Source: Trametopsis cervina (taxonomy: Eukaryota; Basidiomycota; Agaricomycetes; Polyporales; Irpicaceae). Taken from it: a stretch of 35,735 nucleotides of DNA. Made by a program: the position numbers and the translations under genes. Positions 15,484 to 26,880 of the stretch are shown one piece after another (positions within the stretch are counted from its first letter, which is position 1; every line of letters begins with the position of its first letter). The notes under the pieces were generated by a model. It was given only the letters and a program-made list of their open reading frames with translations. It made no database searches and was not told the DNA's origin. Where the stretch lies: the NCBI GenBank assembly GCA_022385755.1, contig MU278356.1:344607-380341 (forward strand), given 5' to 3'.

Positions 15484-18412
15484 TCATTTGTTGCCGTTTC
15501 CGACAGAGTCGACGTAGTGAACACCCTCCTGTATAGTCGAGGGATCGATTTTGTGTCTGCGCGTGAAGATGAAAGAGGTGAGGATATGCTAAACCGACAA
15601 GGTAGCGAAATACGCACTTGTCCCTACAATGCGATGTCACGCCAATGAGAACGAACAGACGTTTGGACCCGGGACATTGTAAGCATCGGTAAGAAGGCCC
15701 CGAGACCCCCTGCGGCAGGGTTTGTTGCCCCACGGGCATTTGCTGAACCACGGGCATTTGCTGGCCCATGGGCAGCATGCGCGATGGAAGCTCCAAATGG
15801 GGATGTCGCGGGTACCAGAAGAGATCGACGCCTACTTGGACATCACGTGCCGCGACATTGTGTCTGAGGCAGAAAGATCCCAGTTAGCATGGCACGTCTG
15901 TCAACATTGACTCGTCCCAACCGTACTTTGTCTGCAGGTGCTCCTCGACAGCCGGGCGGTCCAGTTGTTTATTGACATGTTCAGGACAGCGCATGCAAGC
16001 CCATCCATTGTTATGCCGATGTCTCTGCATGGGTCGGTTGTGCACTGTCACGAACTGCGAAGCGCTATCCTTGTTCACGAGTTGCCATGCTGGTTGTCTA
16101 TGCCCGCTCACAGCATAGTGGGAAATCTGACCTGAAGTTCAATAGTGCCTTCAAAGGTGCTTTAGAGAGGAAGACGTACACATTGTCTCCATCCCATCAC
16201 ATCGCGCCCGCTGCAGCGTTGCTCGCGGTGGACCGGACAGCCCATGCACACAAACAGTATTTCTGCCTCGTCCATCTCCAGCACCGTCTTCCGGCTAACG
16301 AGTATACTAGCAGCACGAACGAGGGCAGCAAACGCCTCTGTGCCACGTGGAGAGAATGCAATAGATGCTTCGCCCCGGCCATACCCTGGGGATAACTGAC
16401 ACCGATGCGCAACAGCTTCATCTATACCAATAAGGGAAGGATATTTATCTTGTCTGCTTGGCCGATCGTCGGCATAGGCGCACTCCAGATTGGTGCAGCG
16501 GAATACACATACGGAGTCGACGTCCGTATCTGACTCTGTGAGCACAAAAGAAAACCAGCTTACGAGAGCGCCGGTATTGAGACTGGTGCTCGCTGCAAGT
16601 AAATCAGCATCGTCGCCTTATCAAGCATCAAGGAGACAGAACATACAAATGAGCGAGGTCACCTTCTGCCTCTGTTGTTCCGCCCAACGCGCTGTCATAG
16701 CTGGTAACTTCGATTGCCACTCAGTAAGAAAAGCGACGTCTAGGGGGCTGTTGGCAGCAGCCGGCGATCTAATCAATTCAGCTAACGCTTCTTGAGTCTC
16801 CGGCAGTTGGGATATCTGCGTGTCACTTGGCAATGATGCCCACCGCAACGGTGGGACACCGCTCATCCAGTCCCGGTATGTCGTGCCAGTGGCTTGTTCG
16901 AAGCGTCGCGTTAGTGCATAGACCCGAGCATCTTCTCGCTGGGCCTTTCCCTCTTCACGCAGAACTTCAAGCTTCGCGAGCAACGGCTTCCATGCTGTGA
17001 TTCTGGTCAGTTTTTGTGCCTCATGCAACGCAGACAGTCCTATATATACTCACTTCGATCCGTCAGAGATCTCGGAGTGTGAATTATTCCTGTAAAGTCC
17101 CTGGTCGTCGCATCTTGTATTTCTTGCGTGTTCCAGCCTATCCCAGCGAGACGAATTCGGACGCTGTCATTTAAGGCTATCGTAAGTAGAGCAAGGGGAG
17201 AAGGGAGAGGAGCAACATACTCTTTGAGACGCTCAGCTCTACCGTCCCTGTCAACGACATCTTTCTGCTCCCGAAGATGTTCCTTCCAACTCTGCATTTT
17301 GGACATAAGCTACGAATGAAAGCAAACGTCAGTAGATGGGCGCAACGGCTCTCACAGAGGAACTCACTTGCGTCATTTCCGACACAAGCTTGACCCGGCT
17401 TGCCTCAAATGATACCAACTGATTTGCAGCGTCCGCTTTCTTCAAACGGACATTCTTCACAAGATCGCCGTGCTGCTGTGCCATGGCGTGTACGTCGTCC
17501 TCCCAGTAAAATCGGCTGCTTGATGGGTGGCCGTGTGCGAAACCACCAACTGGAATTGGACTCAGTCAGCCAGTGAACGCGCCCAATAGTTATCAGTAAC
17601 TTTGACAGACACTAACTGTTAGTATATGGAATGAAGGCGAGGATCTTCTCGTCATAGCCATCGAACACAGAGGAGAATTTACTCGACCAGACGAGACTGA
17701 GTTCATCACTTGTCAGAATACAGGTGATTGTAGAGAACGTTTAGACCTACTTTTTCTTCATGCATGCGATACAGGCCCGTCTGAGCAACGGAGCTATGAC
17801 AGTGTAAATACCGGGAGCATTGCATGTCTCAATCCATTGTCAGGCCATATGCATAAGACCGCATGAACAGATACTCACGTAGCACCTTGGTTGTCCAAAT
17901 AACAAGTACGCCCAACGCCGTTCAGAAACATGAGAAGGAGGGCCAGGTATCTCTACCTTTTCGAACAGCGTTGCATTCTCTCTCGACGCTCGCCAGAGAC
18001 CTTGAGTGTGCAAGGATGAGAGCGTGGTCCAAAGGACTTTCGAGGTACAAGCAACTTTGATGAGGTCCTTGGGAGGCACCAGTTGCAGAATCTTTTTGTT
18101 GGGCCATTAGCACATAGAAAGATACGAAGCAGAGTTGAGAATAAAACATGCCTCATGCAGCACATCGAGAGGCAGTCCAGCAAATACGTTCTTCCTGCTC
18201 GACTTCCTCGAACGCACGGCCGTCTTCTTAATCGGCTTCGCGCCTGTCTTCCTGCGCTTCGCAAGTGGCACGTCGTCCTCGCTTTCCAAGTCCGTGAGCT
18301 CACTCAACTCCCCATCGGACAAATGTTCTTCAGTGAGGTCCAATGGTTCGTTACCAGCGTCCTTACGCGTGGTGACAGCAAGTGCTCCGGACTGGCGGCG
18401 CGTGACAGGCAT
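15484..18412 (-). CDS. F-box protein with CxxC motifs and terminal zinc-finger tail (long paralogue)
   Basis: Tandem paralogue of the gene at 11924-14598 and likewise a predicted SCF substrate receptor. Exons 18152-18412, 17879-18091, 17751-17827, 17617-17708, 17368-17549, 17221-17309, 17054-17163, 16647-16994, 16180-16592, 15927-16126, 15618-15863, 15484-15556 give 767 aa. The F-box is about 74-125 (from NVFAGLPLDVLHE), followed by C157-x2-C160-x16-C177-x2-C180 (RCYTC...RACIAC). A Cys-rich block, GWACMRCPEH...HLQTKH and VQVGVDLFW follow. The tail adds a short MPVxQQ repeat and a second finger (YRCLQC...SHCRDKH) ending DYV-like (GVHYVDSVG). Intron 1 has a GC donor (GCATGT) where the paralogue has GTATGC. 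The exon 3 acceptor was chosen because it completes the CxxC pair in both copies. Confidence 0.85.
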
Positions 18413-18548
18413 TCTACTGCAATGCTAGCTATGTTGTTCAATATGCGGGGTTGGGAAAAGACAGAGGACACGCACCAAGTTCTGCCAGCGACGGTGACAG
18501 CGCAAGGAGCACTAATTCGCTTAAGTTGCGTGTTACGTTGATGGATAT

Positions 18549-18560
18549 CACGTGATCGTG
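18549..18560. promoter_or_regulatory. E-box-containing site upstream of the long F-box gene
   Basis: CACGTGATCGTG is located 137-148 bp upstream of the ATG at 18412. It is identical over 12 bases to 118-129 inside the left terminal repeat, and the core matches the site upstream of the short paralogue. The regulatory role is inferred from position and recurrence only. Confidence 0.45.
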
Positions 18561-18849
18561 TCAAAGCGGCCAACTTGGATTGCACACAAAATCGGAGGAA
18601 TGTTTATATGATAAAAAATGCGCACACCGGCCCCACTGGCATTACGGGGTATGTATAAGAGTTCGATGCTAGGACGAAGTATGAATGCAAGGGATGAGTG
18701 CTCCGACGTGCGATGCTCGGCAGGTGAGGCTGATGTCTGCTGAGGCGTTTGGGTTTGCACTCAATGAAGTCTTCAGATCGTGCCATGATGCGGTCGATGC
18801 GGTGAAGACAGAGACACACCGACTCCTGGATAGCTCTACCCAGTCGTTG

Positions 18850-19301
18850 GCCTCAAGGCCGCCCGGACAAACTATCTGTATGCCACTTGAGCGCGTCGGA
18901 ACGGGCGTATCGTTTGTTACAGCAGAGACATTCATGTTGCACTCTTGGTATGACGGTCGACACGTCGCCTGCTCGATCCATCGGGGAGGGTACACAACAG
19001 CACAAGACGCAATAGGGTCGACGCATACGTGTGCACGTCCTCAAGGCCTACTCGCGATATCGCCGTCCGCGACCCGAGCTTCTGGGATCTTCCAAGAACT
19101 CGTCGGACCCCAGTCACTATCAAACCCCTGGAGGTGATTGCACCGATGTTTGAGGTATCCGGGAGCTTCACAAAAAGGGAGACAGAGAGAACCAGTCGCG
19201 ATTCGCGAAACGTAAATTCTGCACATGAGTGCGCGCCTAATCAGGGGACACTGCCAGACTAGGTATCTTTGCGAAGTTTCGCCAGGGACCGTGACGGCCA
19301 T
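18850..19301 (-). pseudogene. Decayed C2H2 zinc-finger gene remnant
   Basis: One minus-strand frame encodes HECLCCNKRYARSDALKWHTDS, a clear fungal C2H2 second finger (residue pattern C-x2-C...RSDAL-x-x-H). Just upstream, a different frame reads CTLPDG...RRRVDRHTKS, which looks like the end of a first finger. The two are one base out of register and each frame soon meets a stop. I could not find introns that repair the frame, so a relic is more likely than a working transcription factor. An open frame at 19323-19658 with spaced Cys/His may be a further upstream part. Confidence 0.4.
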
Positions 19302-19699
19302 CGCTCCAGCGTGTACGACGTATCAGCTCGACGTCCACGATCCCAACCGACGCGCTCTCCTACTCTTGCCCATAGGATGTTTATTCATAGGCCGCGCAGC
19401 AGAGTATTTGCACCAGTAATGTGTGCTATCCCACTTGTGCACGGGCTTCGTCCATACGCGACACAGCGGAGGATCTGGAGCAGTAGACAGCGCGATTTCG
19501 GAGGCTCGAGGATGAAGGTGCTCCTCCAAAATGATCCTTGTATGGCAGATGTTGCGGTTGAAGATGTCGATTGCATCCTTGATCTGGAGCCCGCCTTTGC
19601 ATATCGCACTCAAACCACGATTTGGGCGGGTCATCCTGTAGACTCTTGAGGGGCTCAATCATCACAGGTTCGTTCGGTCCCACCGCCAACATACGATTG

Positions 19700-20436
19700 T
19701 TCGTCGCGCTGACTTATGACATCCTGTCTTCAGCGAGTGGTTGCTCCCGTCCCAAGGTGACTTGGGTGGACACACTGTTCGTCGCCTGAACGCATGTATG
19801 CGCATACATCCTGATCGCGGTCAGGGCGATCGTCCTGGCTGCCTGCTTGAGGCCCAGCTACATTCTGCAAGCTGCGTCGTGAACAGTCGTCGCCTGCAAG
19901 GCTCGTCAGAGACTCGAAGACACATCAGTAGGGACAAGCAGGATGTTATGGCTAGCCAGCACTCACCTCCGTTCCCTTACTCGACCTTCTACCCTCCTCA
20001 CCTCCCCAAGCCCAGCTATCATCCTACACCAAAGCCATGCTTGCTGCGAACCGCCCTCTGTCCACTCCGAAGCGAACTGCGCTCACCTCGACTTCACTAT
20101 TCACCGATCATAGGTCCGTCTCACTACCCCTGTCTCACTTCGAAGCCAGATGTGCTCACCTCGACCCACTGTGCACCAGCAAGAGGCTCATCTCACTAAT
20201 CCTATCGTCTTCTTCACTACTCTCGCTCGCAGTACCCGCATCGCCATCTCAGTACCCCAACACCCTCTAGCCGGGCGGACATGACGATATCCCAACATCC
20301 CAATCCCATTCAGCCTGTCTTATGTCCGTGGTCCCAGTCTTGACCCTCAACGTCGGATTCATAGGCACACACCTGGATCGTAACCACTATCCCTCAACCT
20401 CTAAACGTCCTCGTAACCGTTCGTCCACATCATCAA
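19700..20436. other. Gene-poor stretch, low-complexity C/T-rich sequence
   Basis: The plus strand carries overlapping open frames rich in Pro, Ser, His and Arg but no domain. Short phrases such as CTCACCTCGAC recur around 20080-20170. I see no supported gene. Confidence 0.45.
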
Positions 20437-20850
20437 CCTCGACTCGTGAAGAAGTCCCACCGCAGACCTCGTTGTGGCGTGTCGCGAGACATCCACGTCG
20501 ACAACCCCAGAGAGACCTCTTCTTCATCAGCACGAACGACAGCGATGCCCCTTGATCATACCTGGCATCCGTCAACCCAAAGTGTCCTTTCCATCACTCT
20601 GCCACTTCGCCCATTTCGACGCATGAAGAAGCCTCGCTGTAGCTTATCTTGACAACTCCAGAAGGACCTCTTCATCGACAGCACGAACCACAGACACGCC
20701 TCTTGATCATACCTAGCCTCCTTTCCAACGCCATCCCACTTCGCCCACCTTCCTCGGCTCATGAAAAAGGCTCACCGCGGACCTCGCTATCACAAGTCAC
20801 CGTCCCAGAAGAGACATCCCCATCACCAACACGCACACCAGAGAGAATCG
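20437..20850. repeat. Diverged tandem repeat, about three units of 140-180 bp
   Basis: Landmarks recur in the same order: CACTTCGCCCA at about 20604 and 20737; CATGAAGAAG or a close variant at 20445, 20623 and 20760; GACCTCTTC at about 20515 and 20666; and CTTGATCATACCT at about 20551 and 20702. Unit spacing is about 178 then about 139 bp, with small indels. Open frames cross the units but shift between them, so the repeat is probably non-coding. Confidence 0.7.
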
Positions 20851-23800
20851 AAGAACGCCCAACAGCGCAGCCCATCACAGCAGAATGCGGGGGCGGGGAA
20901 GAACAAAACGCGGGGAAGGAAGGAAGGAAGAAGTCGTCGAATCCGCACAAGCGCCTCCCCTCCTCTTAACCATCCCCTCATCCCCATCCCCATCCCCGTC
21001 CCTATCCCTCCACCCATCACCCTCGACACCCCCCAGCCACCTCCCAGCCGCCCCAGATCCAATACAATTCTCCGCGCGTGCGCAAGCAACATAGGGCGCG
21101 GCGGACCTGGTGTTTCGCCGAGGTTCCGCCGCACGTGGCCTCTTGAGTTCTGGCGGGTTTCGAGAGCCGTGTTTGGGTGGGCTGTGTGTTGGGGGACGCG
21201 GTTGTCAGCTGTGATGTTTGGAAATTGGATGCGTCAGTGTGGATCGGATCTTGGCGGTTGTGGTTGTGGGGGTTGGAGACTTTTGGTTAGTGGCGGGGGT
21301 GGTTGTGGTGGATCTGGTGGGAGCGGTGGTTGTAGGCTGTGTGTGGGTGTGGGTGCGTGTGTTCTCTCCGTTGTCAGGGGCGCGTCCTCTCGCTTGGCTG
21401 TCCGTGCTGACGTCGTTCTCTAGAGATGGGAGGTTGGTCGCGTGTGCAATTCGGGTCTTGGACGTCTCGACGTGCCCTGCGATCGTTGCTACAGCAGGCG
21501 AGTATCGGAAGTTGGGGGCGAGTGTAGGAGACCGCGTCCTTCCCCGCGCATAGCTGTGCCCCGGTGTCAACGCGTACACACCTTGTGGTATGGGTCCCGA
21601 TGGGCGGAACGCGCAGTGCTCGGCGTGCAAAACCCGTGCCAGACACGTCCGTCAAGTCCGTTGCCCGTTTCGGAGGTGTTGGCGTGTCTGGGCGATCGTA
21701 CTCGTGGACACCTCTCGCAGCTGAACCCGTGTTGTAGGACTGTTTGAACCGGTGGGCTGGAAGAGGTGCGTATGGACGAGATGAGAGGGGAAACGCGTGT
21801 ATGACGCGGTCACGTGCGTTGGCCCTATCTGATTCGCTCTTTCAAGTGCAATACTCGTCTTATAGCCATTCGGTGGAGTATCACACATCGTGCACCAAGT
21901 ACACAAATAGGATGATACATCTTACAGCAATCTGAACGATATCTATGCTTCCGTACACACGGGCAACACCCCCCGCGTCGGCGTCGAAAGTGCCACAATG
22001 CGCCTCGCCGAACATTTATTACGCAACACCCACCTCCCAGCGTCTGGTCTCTCCCCTTCCATCGTCCCATCCATCCCATCCCCACTCCAGTTCGCGAAGT
22101 CGAAGAGCCTTCATAAAGCGTGAGAGTGAGAGCACCATCACGTCACGTCATATCACATCCCGTTTTGCGAGGAAACCAGCATTGGGGCCATCGCCATCGC
22201 CGCTGTACAGGGTGTGTGCTGAAAGTGAAGATGCTGAAGTCAGCGTTCCGTCTGGTGGGTGATCATGATGGCTGGCGCGGGTCTGTTGGCAGCGTGAGTG
22301 TGCGAGCGCGGGATTGGGCGACGGTCGGTGAAGTCCTTTCTCAGTGTACGATACGATATCCCAACATTGTTTGTACTGTATCTCCCGTCGACATTCAGCC
22401 CATCATCCCGTCGCGAGAGTCCCCGCACGAGCGTGCGCATATATGCAGCCACATCGATGCCTCCGTCTCCGTGTTCGCATTGGGCATCGAGCGCGAACGC
22501 GGAGACAGACAAACAGAACCGCGCTTGGCTTATCGCACCCACTCCAACGGAGGAAGATCACAAGGGAGGCATATTTGGGACGAGCAAAACCGCGAAACCT
22601 TCCCTAGCGGTACAGCTGACCAGTCAGGCGCCCCGTGCGAGATCCAGTGCAGTGCGGTTATCTGTGCAGTGCGAAGAGACCGGGCCCCTATAGCGAGGCG
22701 TGTACGAGCTTCTCTGCTTCTGTGTCAATGGAATGCACGGGATGTTCATCGTTGGACCAGACGCCGTCCGGCCTCGGACAGACCTTGCGATCGGCGTGTC
22801 ACTTGGACGCGTCCTTCTTGTTCTTTTTCTTGTGAGACTGTCCACTGAAGGACTGTACGGGAGCGGGCACTCACCTGAGTCTGTCGCGGTCGCTTGCGCT
22901 CCACTTCGCCGAGGCGCAGAAAGCTTAATTGTCAGCTGCCAGGAACGGATAGGGAGGGTAAGCGGGCGTGATTGGTGTGGTGTGGTGGAAGGTTTGGGTT
23001 TGGTATGGGTGGACTAGCTGCTCGCGGTCGTGCACGGCCGTTTCAACTCGCGCTGGTCTGGTCTGTGCTGTAAGATGCTCTGCATCGTTTGGGCTGGCCA
23101 TACAGTTTGCTTCGCCGACGCTGAACGTCGGAGTCGGCGTCGGACCCCGACCAACAAGCTCGTATCCCACCATCCAGCCATCCATAGTCGTGCAAGAAGT
23201 ATCTCCCAGCCCAGATCGCATATCCACGCCTTCATTACCGCGCAGCCACCGTACAGTACAGTACAGTCAATGCGTTCTCCCGCGTTGTGTTGTCAGATCC
23301 AGTAGAACCAGACCGCCTGCCAAATCCGTCGCGAGCTCCAGAACTTTGCGCAGACGGCGTCCAAGCCAGTTTAGCCTGGATCGTGAGTGCGATACAGTAT
23401 GGTATATTAGGGGCCTGGACGGTCGCCTCGTGTTGGTGCGCGAGCGTATGCTACATTATGGAAGTGTAAATGAGAAATGAGAAATGAGGTGGCCAATCGT
23501 GCGTTTGATGTGTGATGCATCAGAATGCATTTCACCGTACCATGGGCGCCTTCGACATTTCGGCTGTCTTCCTTCCTCATCGTGACTTGCAGCACATCTC
23601 ACCACCCCCTCGTGCAGCGGCACGGCACAGCAACGACACCAACGAGACTCCCGAGATTGGAGCCACCTGCTCGTCTCGCTGCTCCCGCTAGCAGTGGCAA
23701 TTTGGGTCCTCCGTGATTTCGTGATTCGAGAGACCACCTGTTCAGAGGCACGTGGCCGTCCGTCCCGTTCGCGTCGTGTTGTTGGATGGGTGGGTGGGTC

Positions 23801-26734
23801 ATGCGTCCGCGGGCGTGTGGAGGCGGGTTGGGCGAGCTGATAGGAGAGGTGAGTTGGATAGGAGCTGGAGCTGGAGTGAGAGGGGAGCTAGGGAGGGGGC
23901 GGTTCTGGACGCGAAGCATTTTGGAGGATAATGCAAAAAGCTTCGCGGAAGAAGCTGCGCCCTCCTCCGCTCCCTCGCAAGCACGCAAGTAAGCTTTCTA
24001 CGCGTTCTTCTTCTCGTTCTATTATCTTCTTCTTGTTCTTTGTTTTCTATTCTGCGGTGCGGTGCTGTGCTTCAGAAGACAATTTTACAATCACGCTCTC
24101 ATCCCATCAGAACACCTCGCGCACACACAAAAAGGCAAATCGTCTTACAGTTACGCGTTGAATTGCTCTATTGCACACATTCAGTCACCAAATCCAACCC
24201 TGCAGGCACGCCCCTCCGTGCGTCCCCTCATTCCAGAACGAACGCGTACGTAAATTGACAATCCAGGTGCGGTTTCCAAGGAGCTTACATTCCTGCTAAA
24301 TTGCCCGGTTGTCTGTCTGTGTGCTTCGTAAACGGGCGGGCAGCGGACGCCGGATGTGCTTCGTGCAGACGTGCACTGACCTGGCGGTCGGGCCCGACGG
24401 TTGACGCAAGCTGTCTTTGGGCGACGTCGGCTCGTCCGCGGACGCGCGCGCTGTCCCCGAAAATGGCAACGCTCCTTCCGTAAATATCTCGCCCGTCGAC
24501 AACCGTAAAAGCTTCTTTTTTGCTTGGCTGCAGCAGGTGCCTCCCGCGACCGCACACCGCAAACACAGACACAGAAGCCCGCGTGGTTTTCCTGGACCAC
24601 GGCGGCGCGCGGTGTGCAACCCAAAAAAATTGCTGTGATGTGTGCGCTTCACGACAAAATAGACATTTGGAAATTTGCTGTACAGTGCCATTTTATTGAA
24701 CCGCACTAACATTACAGTACAGTAAAATGTACATAACGCCGATCTGCCCGCTCGTGCGGTCTGGATGGCTAGGACGGGGATCGTGTGCTGCGCAAGGCAC
24801 CAGAACAAGAGGGAGATGAGGCAGGTGAGGTGAGGGTATGCGACCGGTGACCTGCGGCCACACTGGTGGGCTGGGGCGTGTGTGGGTTCATATACGGTAG
24901 TTGATATTGGGCGTTGATGCCAGCCGTGCTCGTGACGTCCGTCGATTCGCCGTCGACTCACCGCGCGCGAAGCGACGTGTGCAGTACAGTAAAGAAAGAG
25001 AAAAAGACTGCGAGGAGGGACGTACGTACGACGGTGGCCTCCAACGCGAATGGAGGCAGGATAATTGTACGATTGCAAATTCGAGCTCGGGACGATGTCG
25101 CTGGGGAGCAAAGAAAAACGATCGTGCAACCGTGCTCCGATCGCACTCGCGAGCTTTTTTTTCTTTGGGCTGGATGGGCTGGGCAGCTCGGATGTGACGG
25201 ATGTGGCGGGCGGACGATGATGATGGTGCGCGCGCGCGGGTGCAATGATCAGGCTTTGGCTTTTGCGAAATAGGGGAGAGAAAGAGAAACAGAGACCGTG
25301 CCCGGTGTGTCGGGTGCTCGATGGCGATGTGGCGATGGGATGGGATGGGCTGGTGTTCGTTATTCCCGGTGCGGGTTATTTTAGGTTGCGGTTTGCGGCG
25401 GAGGCTTTTTTGTGTTTTGCGTGTCTCTCGTTGGGTGTTTTTCGAGTGGGATGTTTTTCTCTTGCTGAGCAGGTGTTGAGGCGAGTAGGGAGCGAGGGGT
25501 GGTGGCAAGGGAATGGAATGGAGGAGTGGATGGTGGGTGCGAGCGAGCGTATGTTGTGTTTTTAAGAAATTGGAGGGAGCGGACGAGTGAATTGTGCACG
25601 GATGGTTTGGCAGGTGATTTCGGTGGAGGAAAGCGGCTGTTGAGAGACCGAACGAGCAGAGCCGTCCGTCCGTGCGTCGTACAGTACCCGCAGCTCAGGG
25701 AAGCAATTCGGAGGAGGAGGCGTTTGAGGGTGCAGTTTCCGACCGACGCACACAATAATAATTCACAGACAGATGGGTCGTTCCACCCGGGCCCGAACTG
25801 CCGGTGGTGGCCTGGCCATCATCATCATCATTGCATTGCGTTCGTATCAAACTGCAGCGTTGGTCATCATCCTCGCAGTATGGCAGCTCGTGCTTAGTGT
25901 ACTCGTACTAGGACCGTACGTACCCGCAGTCGGTGGCAGCGAGAACAAGGGACGGAGCTTGGAGAGGAATGGGGCTGTAGGAAATGGTGGTGGTGCATTT
26001 TTGTTTTTTGGAGGAGCGTCGGGATTGGACGGGCTTGGGGACACGGACGAGGATCCGGACGGACGCAGGATCTGTTTACGAGGAGTGGTTGGGAGCTTAC
26101 GGATGAGAACCGGCGGGCGGCACTTGGTTGGTTGCGTTGATGTGCGGGTGAACGAGGGGGCGGGGCTGGGGAGGTGAAATTCGCGAGAAGGATGCGTGAA
26201 TGTTGGGCGGGAGAATTGGAGTGTGTGTGTGCGCTGGTTGGGTGCTTTGTTCCGTGCGCCCAGCAACGGCCATGCGGAGGTTGGGTACCCAGATCGGACG
26301 GGTTCGAGTACATGCGGACATGCGAGCGGGCGAGGAGGATGCGCGTGAGTGTGCGCGTGAATGGGACGTACGACGACGCTTGGAAGTCGTCGTCGGAGGG
26401 ATGGAGCAGGGCAGGACTATGCTCGTCGCTGCTGCACCGGGAGGCTCGCGGGTCGGGGCAGACAGCGAGCGGGCAATTGTGAATTATGGAACGGCGGAAG
26501 CGAGGAGGGGAATCGAATCGTGCCTGGATATGGGGGATCAGAGAAGACGATCCTGCATCTGATGGACCGCGTGTGGACGCAGGACAGTCCGCGTGGAGAG
26601 TGCGGAAAAGGGAATGGCCCCCATCACCCGCCAGACAGACTCTGGTTCGGGCACTCGACTCGGACAACGCAACTCTATCCCAGCACGCATACACCCACCC
26701 GGTCTGCCCATTAGGAATAGGAAGGAAAAAATGC
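20851..26734. other. Long gene-poor region upstream of the hexose transporter
   Basis: Almost 6 kb with no supported gene. Many long open frames exist on both strands because stretches are GC- or purine/pyrimidine-skewed, but they overlap one another and show only low-complexity peptides. Visible structure includes purine-rich (20900) and G/T-rich (21240-21365) tracts and a recurring TACAGTA element near 23252, 24714, 24983 and 25680. The stretch could be a long promoter, hold a non-coding RNA, or hide an orphan gene with many introns. Confidence 0.4.
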
Positions 26735-26742
26735 TATATATA
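26735..26742 (+). promoter_or_regulatory. TATA box of the hexose transporter gene
   Basis: TATATATA lies 139 bp before the ATG at 26881 and is followed by a strongly pyrimidine-rich leader (about 26750-26830), a common arrangement in highly expressed fungal genes. The transcription start is inferred to fall in or just before the C/T tract. Confidence 0.65.
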
Positions 26743-26880
26743 CGCCGCGTCCCCCACCCCCGCTTCCTCCCCTCGCCGCCCTCTTCCCCACATCGCTTCC
26801 CCAGCCTCTAGCTTCTTCTGCCCCCCGCTCCCGCGCTCGCGCACTCCAGCAGCAGAACCAATCTAGTTAGTGCTCACGCA

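Noticed and set aside
22120..22848. 242-residue plus-strand ORF
   Set aside because: No recognisable motif, composition unlike neighbouring genes, overlapping frames equally open.
24296..25129. 277-residue minus-strand ORF
   Set aside because: No domain, odd composition and no splice partners; overlaps other equally long frames in skewed sequence.
25894..26694. 266-residue minus-strand ORF
   Set aside because: Pro/Ser/His low-complexity peptide from the purine-rich plus strand; no family signal and lies directly upstream of the transporter TATA box.
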